In this document: positions 35,662 through 43,915 of the stretch, in pieces
Numbering within the stretch: position 1 is the first letter of the stretch
How the letters are laid out: each line of letters begins with the position of its first letter
DNA from: Hyphomicrobium sp. MC1
GTDB lineage: Bacteria > Pseudomonadota > Alphaproteobacteria > Rhizobiales > Hyphomicrobiaceae
Direction of reading: 5' to 3'
DNA: 64,000 nt
Assembly: GCF_000253295.1 (NCBI RefSeq)
Contig: NC_015717.1
Location: 248,001 to 312,000, forward strand
Made by a program: the position numbers and the translations under genes
The notes under the pieces: model-generated
What the model was told of the DNA's origin: nothing
Databases searched by the model: none
What the model saw: only the letters and a program-made list of their open reading frames with translations

Positions 35662-36522
35662 TTAAGGCGCCGTCGCGTCAACAGGTTTTGTTGCGTGTTT
35701 GGCCGTGCTCTTTTTCTTTGAGGTTTTCTTGGCTTTAACGGCTGTCCCGGCGCTGCTCGCCGTCTTTGCGGACTTGGTTTTGGCATGAGCGGTCTTGGCG
35801 GTCTTTTTGGAGTGCGAAGCCTTTTTGGCGGCGGTCGTCGCGGCAGTTTTCGCCTTCGCGGTTGCGGTGGGCTTTGCAGGTTTAGCCGAGGTGGCCTTCG
35901 CCTTTTTGCCAGAGATCGGTTTTTTAGCGGTCGTCTTGGCTGCCTTCGTCGATTTCGCCGATTTGGTTTTCTTCCCGGAGTGGTGGGTTTTGACCGACGT
36001 CACGGCTGGCTCAGTTGCGCTCTTTGGTTTCGCGGCGCTCTCTGCGTCCGTCTTCTTGGCAAGTTTTTTCTTGCCGGTCGTCTTATGCGATTTCACGGTC
36101 TGAGGGGCTGTCGCCTTGGCCGCCGCGGCCTTGGGGTCTTCCATCGCATCGTTTGCAGCCTGGCCGACCCTGGTCTTTTTGGTTGGCCCAGTCTTCGCTG
36201 TTCCGGTCTTCTCGACCGCAGTCTTCGCAGCGTTGTGGCGTTCAACGTCCTGCTTGGTGATCTCGCCGTCCTGAACCAGGGCTACAAGGCATGGTGTCGA
36301 GAGGTCTTCGCCGACCTTGCGCATGCATTGGCGAAGCTCTTCACTGCCGACCATGTATTGGCTGCAATGTTGAAAATAGTCGTTTCGGCAGGCACTTTTG
36401 ACGCGATCGCTAACGGCATAGGCGGCGGAATTCGAAAGTAGCGACATAGCCAATACGGCGCTGCCGCAGATGCCGCTGCGTAGCGATTTCCAACGCCAAC
36501 CAACGCTCAGTCCATCCGTCAT
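35662..36522 (-). CDS. Exported cysteine-rich protein with histone-H1-like Lys/Ala tail
   Basis: About 286 residues from the start at 36522 (MTDGLSVGWRWK). A signal peptide ends near SNSAAYA, followed by a 4-Cys module (VKSACRNDYFQHC ... ELRQCMRKVGEDLSTPC ... ALVQDGEI) like the Cys_rich_FGFR repeat. The remaining 170 residues are almost only Lys, Ala, Thr and Ser with many KKT/AKK/KSAK units, like eukaryotic histone H1 tails. The same Cys module recurs at 36814-37077 and 61388-61687. The export signal and a basic tail together suggest that it binds an anionic envelope polymer, not DNA (inference). Confidence 0.75.
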   Translation of the reverse strand: MTDGLSVGWRWKSLRSGICGSAVLAMSLLSNSAAYAVSDRVKSACRNDYFQHCSQYMVGSEELRQCMRKVGEDLSTPCLVALVQDGEITKQDVERHNAAKTAVEKTGTAKTGPTKKTRVGQAANDAMEDPKAAAAKATAPQTVKSHKTTGKKKLAKKTDAESAAKPKSATEPAVTSVKTHHSGKKTKSAKSTKAAKTTAKKPISGKKAKATSAKPAKPTATAKAKTAATTAAKKASHSKKTAKTAHAKTKSAKTASSAGTAVKAKKTSKKKSTAKHATKPVDATAP

Positions 36523-36813
36523 TGCGACCCTGTCCCGAAGATTTGCGAACCAAATCCGGTGCAACCGCACATGCCAGCGACATTAAGGGCTTTCTGGCGG
36601 CCAGCAAACGCGAAGGTTCATCGCGGCAAAAATATGGTTATCTTGAAATGGGTTGCAAGATGCCGCGGAGACAACGCGGGTTCATCGCAGGTTCATAGCG
36701 CGAAGTGCCACATTAGGCTCTATCCGTGCAAAATGCGTGGCGTGGAAACCAATGTCGTGGCATTGGCAATTCGGGTTAAGAAAGTTGAGGGGCAAGTTGT
36801 TGGGAAGGACGCA

Positions 36814-37077
36814 ATGAAGAAAAGTAAAATCGCGCTGAACCTTGTAATTGCCGCAGGTGCGGTCGGCCTCGTGAGCACATCGGCCCTGGCCTATTCACAG
36901 AAGGTCAAGGATGCCTGTTCGGCAGACTATGGAAGCCTCTGCGCGAAGTACAAGCAGGGAAGCGCAGAGCTTCGCCGTTGCTTCGAGAGCAATCGCCGCG
37001 TGCTCTCCACCGAATGCGTGCAGGCGCTGGTCGATGCGGGCGAAGTTCCGGCGCGCTATCTCAAGCAACGAAAGTAG
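36814..37077 (+). CDS. Small exported cysteine-rich protein
   Basis: 87 residues: signal peptide MKKSKIALNLVIAAGAVGLVSTSALA, then the single 4-Cys module YSQKVKDACSADYGSLCAKY ... ELRRCFESNRRVLSTECVQALVDAGEV. The start at 36814 is preceded by GGAAGGAC; the open frame runs back to 36559 without coding character. The pattern VKxAC-x2-DY-x3-C ... ExRxC ... LSxxC-x2-ALVxxGE is shared with the genes at 35662 and 61388. Divergent from the former, which suggests a local duplication. Function unknown. Confidence 0.8.
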   Translation: MKKSKIALNLVIAAGAVGLVSTSALAYSQKVKDACSADYGSLCAKYKQGSAELRRCFESNRRVLSTECVQALVDAGEVPARYLKQRK

Positions 37078-37135
37078 CGGTATCAGGCGCGTATCCGCGT
37101 TTAGAGCGAATCGACAATCCACAACATAAATCCTG

Positions 37136-37167
37136 CATGCTCTGCGCTTGTCTTCGCGCAGAGCATG
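37136..37167. terminator. 12-base hairpin after the cysteine-rich gene
   Basis: CATGCTCTGCGC (37136-37147) pairs perfectly with GCGCAGAGCATG (37156-37167) around an 8-base loop, 58 bases after the stop of the small cysteine-rich gene. A T run (37181-37185) comes 13 bases later, so it is a weak match to a rho-independent terminator and may instead end transcripts by pausing. Confidence 0.5.
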
Positions 37168-37197
37168 GTTCGGTGTAGCCTTTTTGGGGAAGCGACC

Positions 37198-37347
37198 ATG
37201 GAGGCGGGAATGGGATTGCTGGATCTGCTCAGGCTGCAAAAGGCTGAGGCCGAAGAGCGGCTTCACAGTGAAGACCTGACGAGCGAAATGCGTGAGGTCG
37301 ATCAGGTTTATCTTGCCGAGCTTGAGCGTTTGATCGCTGCGGGCTGA
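37198..37347 (+). CDS. Small acidic protein of unknown function
   Basis: 49 residues from ATG 37198 (MEAGMGLLDLLRLQKAEAEERL), preceded by GGGGAAG at good spacing. Predicted as one or two amphipathic helices rich in Leu and Glu. No family recognised. It lies between the hairpin at 37136 and the CreA gene, same strand. The codon use and ribosome site favour a real gene, but the size leaves doubt. Confidence 0.5.
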   Translation: MEAGMGLLDLLRLQKAEAEERLHSEDLTSEMREVDQVYLAELERLIAAG

Positions 37348-37439
37348 CGGCGCGCACAAGCGTGCCTCGGCCTTGCACGTTTCTTGGGCAATGGCCACTT
37401 TCTCCATTCTTCGACGAACAATCGGAATGGAGATATTCG

Positions 37440-37910
37440 ATGCGATATACTTGGTTGGCAGCGGCTCTCGGGCTTTGGATGGCCGACGCTCCGGGCGCCA
37501 GGGCGGATGACATCGGCTGCATCAGCACGACGTTCCGGCTGATCGGTGCCAACGACAAGGTCTGCATCAGCGCTTTTGACGATCCTAAAGTTCCTGGCGT
37601 AGCCTGCCACATCAGTCAGGCTAGGACGGGCGGTCTCAAGGGCACGTTCGGAATCGCTGAAGATCCGTCGAGATTTTCTATTGCTTGTCGCCAAGTCGGT
37701 CCGATCACCGTCGACATTGCGAAGCTCGCCGACGAAGAGAAAGTCTATTCGGAAAGCACGTCGCTGTTCTTCAAGCACACGCACGTTTACCGAGCCATCG
37801 ACAAAAAGCGCAACACGCTGGTTTACGTCGCGATCAGCGACCGGTTGGTCGACGGCTCGCCCTACAACGCCATTTCGACGGTTCCGATCATGCCGTGGAG
37901 CGGGCACTGA
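37440..37910 (+). CDS. creA: CreA family periplasmic protein
   Basis: 156 residues with signal peptide (MRYTWLAAALGLWMADAPGARA) and a CreA domain: DDIGCISTTFRLIGANDKVCISAFDDPKVPGVACHISQARTGG near the start, then SIACRQVGPI and SLFFKHTHVYRAIDKKRNTLVYVAISDRLVDGSPYNAISTVPI at the end. The role of CreA is unknown; it is widespread in Proteobacteria. Start at 37440 follows GGAATGGAG; the longer frame from 37362 is not needed. Four Cys in the mature part may form disulphides. Confidence 0.92.
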   Translation: MRYTWLAAALGLWMADAPGARADDIGCISTTFRLIGANDKVCISAFDDPKVPGVACHISQARTGGLKGTFGIAEDPSRFSIACRQVGPITVDIAKLADEEKVYSESTSLFFKHTHVYRAIDKKRNTLVYVAISDRLVDGSPYNAISTVPIMPWSGH

Positions 37911-38053
37911 GCCCGGCTCAGTTCGAAATCATCCAATTCGTTCGACCGTGATGATTTGGCGCGCTCTGGAGCAGCGTGGCAAATATTGAAAGCGTGGAAC
38001 TTCGACGATGATGGCGGGTTCGGAGGGAACGAAAGAAACGTTCCGGAGGACGT

Positions 38054-38269
38054 ATGGTCCGAACGCCTCGATCAACGCCACGCAGCTTCCATGGTGTAAC
38101 GGAGCACGGCCCGTTCCCTTGGCTGTTGGCCGTTTTTGTGCTGGGGATGCTGTTTGCGGTCGGCTACAGCATCGACAACGACAAGAGTTTGTCGGAACGA
38201 AACGGCGTCGTGACGCAGACGGATGCCGATAATGACGTGATTCCGAGTTTGCCGCCGACGCAAGATTAG
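38054..38269 (+). CDS. Small single-pass membrane protein
   Basis: 71 residues with one hydrophobic helix (FPWLLAVFVLGMLFAVGY, about 21-38), a basic N terminus and an acidic C terminus (DADNDVIPSLPPTQD), so the tail probably faces the periplasm. GGAGGACGT directly before the ATG is a strong ribosome site. No family recognised. Its 3' end meets the convergent gene at 38266 with a 4-base overlap. Confidence 0.7.
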   Translation: MVRTPRSTPRSFHGVTEHGPFPWLLAVFVLGMLFAVGYSIDNDKSLSERNGVVTQTDADNDVIPSLPPTQD

Positions 38270-38523
38270 AAGAAGGCGGTCACTTCGGCAGGCTGACGTC
38301 GCTGCGTGATACTCGCCGTGCGGGCGCGAAGATAAATGCGGACTGATTTTTCGAGCAGGCGATTGACGTCGGTATATGTGTTTCCGACCGAGAGAATGCA
38401 GACAGCCAGTCGCTCTTTTTCTGAAGACGGCAAGCCAGCGAGATTGAGCTCTTTGGCGGCGCGTTCGAGGACGATCGTCATGCGATCGAGTGCGTCTGGC
38501 AGGTACGCGCGAGAAGAGTCCAT
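38266..38523 (-). CDS. Conserved-looking small protein of unknown function
   Basis: 85 residues from ATG 38523 (MDSSRAYLPDALDRMTIVLERAAKEL), which has GGGAGTG upstream; a longer frame to 38577 exists. Mostly helical, with LNLAGLPSSEKERLAVCILSVGNTYTDVNRLLEKSV; it looks like small regulatory or DNA-binding helper proteins but no helix-turn-helix is clear. Not recognised. Confidence 0.6.
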   Translation of the reverse strand: MDSSRAYLPDALDRMTIVLERAAKELNLAGLPSSEKERLAVCILSVGNTYTDVNRLLEKSVRIYLRARTASITQRRQPAEVTAFF

Positions 38524-38739
38524 CGGTTCACTCCCGAACTTTCTTCCCCCACACGCAACACCGTAGCACATGCTCACGTCAGATCGAAGACACTGAAGCC
38601 ATCAGCTCTATACGCATGCTGGAAAGCATATGCCGATTGGTCGGTGTTCATCGCAAGAAAGCGTGCATTTCCGCGTTTGAGCGGAAGCGCGTTTCAGAGA
38701 TTATCACATTGTCGCGAGCGATATGGGCGCGGCATTCGT

Positions 38740-39063
38740 TCAATTTGAAGCGAATGCGCGCGCAATGAGCTGATTGCTTTTGTCAGTCAACGCAAAGTGC
38801 GTGCGTTGTGTGCGCTCACTACGGCTGACGATATTCAAAAGTCCAAGCTCGGGACTCGATAGTGCCGTGACTTCGCGTAGCGTGAGCGCATGCTCGACGC
38901 CGAGCTTCAGTGAAAAGGCGCGACTATCGTTGGCGATGCCGAAATGAATTGCAGCCAGCATCGCCGCGCCGATCGGTGAAAGATCGGGCGCGACGAAGCG
39001 GATTGCGGAGACGGCTTCGAGAAAATCGTCTTCGGTGAGTTCGCTTTCAGGCGCGGAACTCAT
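38740..39063 (-). CDS. Small protein coupled to the FdhF/YdeP oxidoreductase
   Basis: 107 residues, overlapping the stop of the oxidoreductase gene by 4 bases (ATGA), so it is translated with it. The C-terminal half (LTLREVTALSSPELGLLNIVSRSERTQRTHFALTDKSNQLI) reads like a winged-helix/MarR-type DNA-binding domain with wing RSERTQRTHFALT; the N-terminal half resembles a short helical region. It could be a regulator or an accessory protein of the enzyme. Family not established. Confidence 0.65.
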   Translation of the reverse strand: MSSAPESELTEDDFLEAVSAIRFVAPDLSPIGAAMLAAIHFGIANDSRAFSLKLGVEHALTLREVTALSSPELGLLNIVSRSERTQRTHFALTDKSNQLIARAFASN

Positions 39064-41366
39064 GCGGCCTGAGCTTGCTCGGACAGCCGGAAGGTCACGA
39101 GAACCGATTTTGACGTCGGTGTATCGCTGAGTTCACCCGCCGTTGAAATCGGTACGAGCACGTTCAATTCGGGATAGTAACCGGCGACGGAGCCGCGCGG
39201 CAGCTGGTAGGGCACGACGCGGAAGCTTTCGGCGATGCGTTCGACGCCGTCGTCGTGCAGGCCGATGATATCGACGCGATCACCGGCATTGGCGCCAATC
39301 TCGGCGAGGTCGTCCGGGTTGACGAACACGACGCGGCGCTCACCGTAGATGCCGCGATAGCGGTCGTCGAGGCCGTAGACCGTGGTGTTATACTGGTCGT
39401 GAGAGCGGAACGTCTGAAGCACGAACGTCCCGTGCTCGCCGAGCGCGCGCTGATGCTCGGTCTTTACGGGAAGCTCGCAGTCCGAGAACGTCGCCTTGCC
39501 CGAGTGCGTATTCCAGATGCGTTCGGCTGGGCCGTTCGGCAGGCGGAAGCCGCGTGGCTTGCGAACGCGCGTGTTGAAGTCGTGGAAGCCAGGAATGGTT
39601 CGCGCGATCAGATCGCGGATGCGATCGTAATGGTGGGCGAGGCCTTTCCAGTCGACGATCTCGGAGCCGACGGTCGCTTCGGCGATACCCGCAATGATGG
39701 CGATTTCAGACTTCAGCTCTGGCGAAGCCGGTTTGTTGATGCCGCCCGAGCCATGCACCATGCTCATCGAATCTTCGACCGTCACGATCTGCGCGACGCC
39801 ATCGGAGTTGCGGTCGATCTCGGTGCGGCCGAGGCAAGGGAGCACATAGCTCACTTCGCCCGGCAGCAGATGGCCATGATTGAGCTTGGTTGCGATGTTG
39901 ACCGTCAGCTTCTGGTTCATCAGCGCTTTGGCGATCAACGGGCTGTCGGGCGTCGCGCGGGCGAAGTTGCCGCCGAGGCCGATAAACGCTTGCGCCGTGC
40001 CGTCGAGCATGGCGCCGATGGCGGCCAGAACATTATGGCCGGATTTGCGGGGCATAGGCACGCGGAATTCTTTTTCCATCGCGTCAAGGAAAGCCTTCGA
40101 CGGCTTTTCGTTGATGCCGACCGTGCGGTCGCCCTGCACATTAGAGTGGCCGCGCACAGGGCATAGACCGGTGCCGGGGCGACCGACGTTGCCGCGGAGG
40201 AACAGGAAATTCGCAATCTCGCGGATCGTCTGCACCGAGTGGCGGTGCTGGGTGACACCCATTGCCCATGTGCAGATCGTGCGGTTGGATTCGATATAGA
40301 TTTTCGCCAGGCCTTCGAGCTGCTCGCGCGACATGCCGGACTGATCTTCGATATGTTCCCACGTCGTCGCGTCGACGGCGGCGCGATAGGCTTCGAAGCT
40401 GGTTGTGTGCTGCTTCAGAAATGCGCGATCGAGAAGCGAGGCGTGCCCGGCGGCAATTGCGGCGTCATCGGCTGCCAACACGGCTTTGGCGATACCGCGG
40501 ATGGCGGCCATGTCGCCGCCGAGACGGACCTGATAATATTCATTGGCGATCGCAGTGCTGCCGCCGGTGATCATTTCGAGCTTGTCTTGTGGGTCGGCGA
40601 AGCGCTCAAGTCCTTTTTCGCGGACCGGATTGAAGACCGCGATCTTGGCGCCGCGTAGCGCGGCACGACGGAGATCACCCAGCATGCGCGGGTGATTGGT
40701 GCCGGGGTTTTGCCCAATGACGAAGATGGCGTCAGCCTTCTCGAAGTCTTCGAGCAGAACGGAGCCCTTACCGATGCCGACGGCTTGCTCAAGCGCTACG
40801 CCACTCGCCTCATGGCACATGTTGGAGCAATCGGGGAAATTGTTCGTGCCGTAGAGGCGGACGAAGAGCTGATAGATATAGGCGGCTTCGTTAGATGCGC
40901 GACCGGAGGTGTAGAATTCAGCGCGGTCGGGACTGTCGAGGCTCCGCAGGACCTGACCAATTTCCGAGAAAGCCTCGTCCCAGGTGACTTGAACGTAGCG
41001 GTCGGTTGCGCGGTCGTAACGCATCGGGTTGGTCAGGCGGCCGGCGCGTTCGACTTCGTAGTCGGTCCAGGTGCGAAGCTCGGTGACGGTGTGGCTTTTG
41101 AAGAAGTCGGGATGGACGCGCTTGTCCGTCGATTCCCAGGCGACGGCCTTGACGCCGTTCTCGCAGAACTCAAACGATGAGCCGTGCTCGGGATCGCCCC
41201 ATGCGCAACCCGGGCAATCGAAACCGTCGGGCTGGTTGGCCTTTAGCATCGTGACGGCGCCGGACAGCGGCGCGCCGCTTGCGAGAAGTTTTTTCCCGCA
41301 GCTTTTCAGTGCGCCCCAGCCGCCAGCGGCTTTCGACTTCTTGCCAATGAATTCGGGTTTGCCCAT
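39060..41366 (-). CDS. FdhF/YdeP family molybdopterin oxidoreductase
   Basis: 768 residues from MGKPEFIGKKSKAAGGWGALKSCGK, close to YdeP of E. coli (about 760), a formate-dehydrogenase-like enzyme linked with acid resistance. N-terminal CPGCAWGD holds the Cys cluster region typical of this subgroup, then TSGRASNEAAYIYQLFVRLYGTNNFPDCSNMCHEASG, with a Cys-containing loop at the Mo site, and the C-terminal molybdopterin-binding domain from about 650 (FVLQTFRSHDQYNTTVYGLDDRYRG). AAGGTG precedes the start; the open frame extends to 41477 without coding character. Natural substrate unknown. Followed by a coupled small gene. Confidence 0.92.
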   Translation of the reverse strand: MGKPEFIGKKSKAAGGWGALKSCGKKLLASGAPLSGAVTMLKANQPDGFDCPGCAWGDPEHGSSFEFCENGVKAVAWESTDKRVHPDFFKSHTVTELRTWTDYEVERAGRLTNPMRYDRATDRYVQVTWDEAFSEIGQVLRSLDSPDRAEFYTSGRASNEAAYIYQLFVRLYGTNNFPDCSNMCHEASGVALEQAVGIGKGSVLLEDFEKADAIFVIGQNPGTNHPRMLGDLRRAALRGAKIAVFNPVREKGLERFADPQDKLEMITGGSTAIANEYYQVRLGGDMAAIRGIAKAVLAADDAAIAAGHASLLDRAFLKQHTTSFEAYRAAVDATTWEHIEDQSGMSREQLEGLAKIYIESNRTICTWAMGVTQHRHSVQTIREIANFLFLRGNVGRPGTGLCPVRGHSNVQGDRTVGINEKPSKAFLDAMEKEFRVPMPRKSGHNVLAAIGAMLDGTAQAFIGLGGNFARATPDSPLIAKALMNQKLTVNIATKLNHGHLLPGEVSYVLPCLGRTEIDRNSDGVAQIVTVEDSMSMVHGSGGINKPASPELKSEIAIIAGIAEATVGSEIVDWKGLAHHYDRIRDLIARTIPGFHDFNTRVRKPRGFRLPNGPAERIWNTHSGKATFSDCELPVKTEHQRALGEHGTFVLQTFRSHDQYNTTVYGLDDRYRGIYGERRVVFVNPDDLAEIGANAGDRVDIIGLHDDGVERIAESFRVVPYQLPRGSVAGYYPELNVLVPISTAGELSDTPTSKSVLVTFRLSEQAQAA

Positions 41367-41603
41367 CGCACCTTTTCCATCAATCGCCGCCCCGGCAATT
41401 CTTTTGCATCTGCGAAATGGGCTTTTTCTGCAACGCTTGGTGGCGGAATAACCGTTATGCGTAAACGGTATATCCAAAGCGTTTTCAGCATTTTAGCGAT
41501 CACAGATTGGGCAGGAGTGTGCCTCAAAAAGGCGCTCTGTCGCAGCAAAATCACGGCGCAAGACGCCTCCCGGCGATCTGCGCCAGGTCAAAAATGGATT
41601 GCA

Positions 41604-41626
41604 CCGCACAGCTTTGGGCTGTGCGG
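41604..41626. other. 9-base hairpin between opgD and the oxidoreductase gene
   Basis: CCGCACAGC (41604-41612) pairs with GCTGTGCGG (41618-41626) around TTTGG, 37 bases beyond the opgD stop on the minus strand. There is no adjoining T run (a T5 lies about 10 bases further on), so it may be a weak terminator or an mRNA end. Confidence 0.45.
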
Positions 41627-41662
41627 CTGCTACAACACCAAATCGCTGGCTGGAGACTTTGC

Positions 41663-43231
41663 TTAGGGGAAGGCCTGATAGATCCAGGTTTCGCTCAGCG
41701 CTTCGCCGTCCTTCGCAAGATAGGCGCGCAAATCGGCGGGCTGGCCGTTCAGGTCGCTGAGGTCGAACATCATGCGCCAGCGGTTGGTGCCGACAACCGG
41801 GAAGGCCTCGATGCCGCTCAACGTACCGTGGCTCGTCGTCACTACGGTTTTGGTGCCGCCATAGCGGGTCTCATCGTCAAGCGTCTTGCCTTCGACATCG
41901 ATCATGAATTTCTTGGCATTTCGCTTGATATGGCGCAGGTCAAGGTCGCGGCCGCCGAGACCGCCGATACCGATCCGCGTTGCGACGATACGCGCGACAT
42001 CACCGACCGGCGGGGAATCGATGCCCCAGAACAAGCGATAGCGCGAGTTGATGACCGAGCCGGCAACCACGGGCTCCGCCGGCGTCCAGAAGGCGACCAT
42101 GTTGTCTTCGGTTTCGTTGGTCGTCGGCAGCTGGACAAGGTTGACGGAGCCTTTGCCCCAGCCCGACAGGGGTTCAACCCACATGCTCGGCCGCCGATCG
42201 TAGAACAAGCTGTCGTCCTGGTAGTTTTCGAAATTGCGGTCGCGCTGGATCAATCCGAAGCCCTTCGGATTTTCGTCGACGAAGCTGTTCGTCACGATGC
42301 GCGGCGGATTGGAGAGTGGGCGCCAAATGCGTTCGCCGCGGCCGGTCCACATCGACAGTCCATCGCAGTCGTGGACTTCAGGCCGCCAGTCGCCGCGTGT
42401 AAAACCGGAATTTTCGCCATACCAGAACATGCCGGTGAGCGGTGCGATGCCGAGCATGTCAACAGGGGCGCGGAAATAGAGCTCGCACTCGATGTCCTGC
42501 AGCGCGCCGCCTTGGCCGCCTTCGATCCGTCGACTGTCCATGCGATAGGCACCCGTCACGCTCTGGCTTTCGAGCAGCGCATAGATCGTCATGCCGCTGC
42601 CGTTCTGTTCGAGCCAGAAGCTCGTGAAGCGGGGGAATTCCTCCGGTTTGCCGGTGTTGATGGCAAGTCCGCGCGCCGAGCCGCCGTATTGATCGTTGGG
42701 ATCGGAGGAACGGAAGTAGGACGCGCCGAGATAGGCGAGCCAATCGCTGACGCCGCCGCGGCTCATCAGGCGGAACCCCGCGAAACCAGCGTTCTTCAGT
42801 TTGCGCAGCGGATGATCGGCCGGCATGTCGAAATAGTCGGGACTATAGACAACTTCCCGCGCCGAGCCGTTTTCGAGCACGTAGATGCGAACGGGCTCGG
42901 CGTAGAAGCGGCCCTGCGGAAACAATCGCACGGTCTGGGCGCCCGGGACGCCATGCCAAAGCTCCATGTCAGGTTTGAACACGGCCTGAGCGAACGTATC
43001 GAACGTCATGTCGCGCAAGGGATCGGACTTGTCGGGCTGCGGCGGCGGAACGTACGGCGATTTCGAAAGCGTCTTCGCCTGCTGCTTCAGGGCATCGAAG
43101 GAAAACGGCTGCGGCGCGCCAAGGTTGGCTGCACCGACAGGCGTGTCGCTTCTGGCCGAGGTCGTCCATCCCGCAACCGTGGTCGTGAGAGCGCCGGCTA
43201 AAACGTGTCGACGGTCGAGCGTGAAAGGCAT
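41663..43231 (-). CDS. opgD: Glucan biosynthesis protein D
   Basis: Periplasmic protein needed for the backbone structure of osmoregulated periplasmic glucans. The N terminus MPFTLDRRHVLAGALTTTVAGWTTSARS has a twin-arginine signal. The mature part matches OpgG/OpgD: FSFDALKQQAKTLSKSPYVPP, YDRIRFD-like region replaced by MTFDTFAQAVF, RFYAEPVRIYVLENGSAREVVYSPDYFDM and late GWGKGSVNLVQLPTTNETEDNMVAFWTPAEPV. 522 residues, as expected. opgH and opgG are not in view; OpgD often acts alone in this lineage. Confidence 0.93.
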   Translation of the reverse strand: MPFTLDRRHVLAGALTTTVAGWTTSARSDTPVGAANLGAPQPFSFDALKQQAKTLSKSPYVPPPQPDKSDPLRDMTFDTFAQAVFKPDMELWHGVPGAQTVRLFPQGRFYAEPVRIYVLENGSAREVVYSPDYFDMPADHPLRKLKNAGFAGFRLMSRGGVSDWLAYLGASYFRSSDPNDQYGGSARGLAINTGKPEEFPRFTSFWLEQNGSGMTIYALLESQSVTGAYRMDSRRIEGGQGGALQDIECELYFRAPVDMLGIAPLTGMFWYGENSGFTRGDWRPEVHDCDGLSMWTGRGERIWRPLSNPPRIVTNSFVDENPKGFGLIQRDRNFENYQDDSLFYDRRPSMWVEPLSGWGKGSVNLVQLPTTNETEDNMVAFWTPAEPVVAGSVINSRYRLFWGIDSPPVGDVARIVATRIGIGGLGGRDLDLRHIKRNAKKFMIDVEGKTLDDETRYGGTKTVVTTSHGTLSGIEAFPVVGTNRWRMMFDLSDLNGQPADLRAYLAKDGEALSETWIYQAFP

Positions 43232-43915
43232 GTTGTTCAGAGACCAGATGAGGGGTGGATGATTGGATGTTGCGAGGGCTTATATCGGCGGCCCGACGGT
43301 TATTTCAACTTTGTCGCAGGGCCAAGCCCTTCGTCGGTGGAAGGCAACTTTGGGCGGCAGTTAGGTTTCAATCGTTGCCTTTCAAATGCACGCTATGGTC
43401 AGAGACACGGAGTTAGTTTGGCAATATTGCGACTATGCGGATCCAAGCCACGAATTTGGCGGTTCGTCGACTGACAAAATGGCAATTAAGGTACGGGATC
43501 GGGGAAGATACTGACGGTGGTGAACGCTGCCCACCTCCTAGCTTTGTGCTCAAGGGCGGCCATGCGCTTACCTGCGCACCGGAGCTGGCTCCGACAGGAT
43601 GTTTTTGCACCGCCGAACGGCAGCGCGACGGGACCAACTGTTAATTTCCAGCTTGCCGCCATTTCAGGACGGATCGGATCAGTACGCGGCCCAAGTAAAC
43701 GATTTTTACCAGATGCTGTCATATTGAAGAACTTATTATCCAATCGCTCACTATTCGGACGGTATTTTTGTTTCGCGCTCCAGTTTTAGTTTCTTAAGCT
43801 CTTTCGCTGCATTTTCTATTGGACGATATTCGAGCAGTTTTTCTCAATGCGCGTTCGCGCATTCAACGAGTGATAGCCGGCGGGCAATGACCGGGCAGGT
43901 AAGAGTTCCGACCAA
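43232..43915. other. 680-base stretch without a recognisable gene
   Basis: Between divergent opgD and the GGDEF-EAL gene. Short frames here have no family likeness; the part 43400-43700 has a slightly protein-like Cys/Pro-rich frame on the plus strand (43435-43644) but it has no ribosome site and no counterpart I know. Promoters for both neighbours should lie at its ends. Confidence 0.5.

Noticed and set aside
39255..40166. 303-residue plus-strand frame
   Set aside because: Antisense to the FdhF/YdeP oxidoreductase gene; composition typical of a shadow frame.
41507..43201. 564-residue open frame on the plus strand
   Set aside because: Antisense to opgD, which has clear family motifs and a twin-arginine leader; the plus frame has no recognisable domain.
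43435..43743. Short Cys/Pro-rich frames in the opgD/GGDEF gap
   Set aside because: No ribosome site, no hydrophobic leader and competing frames on both strands; probably noncoding.
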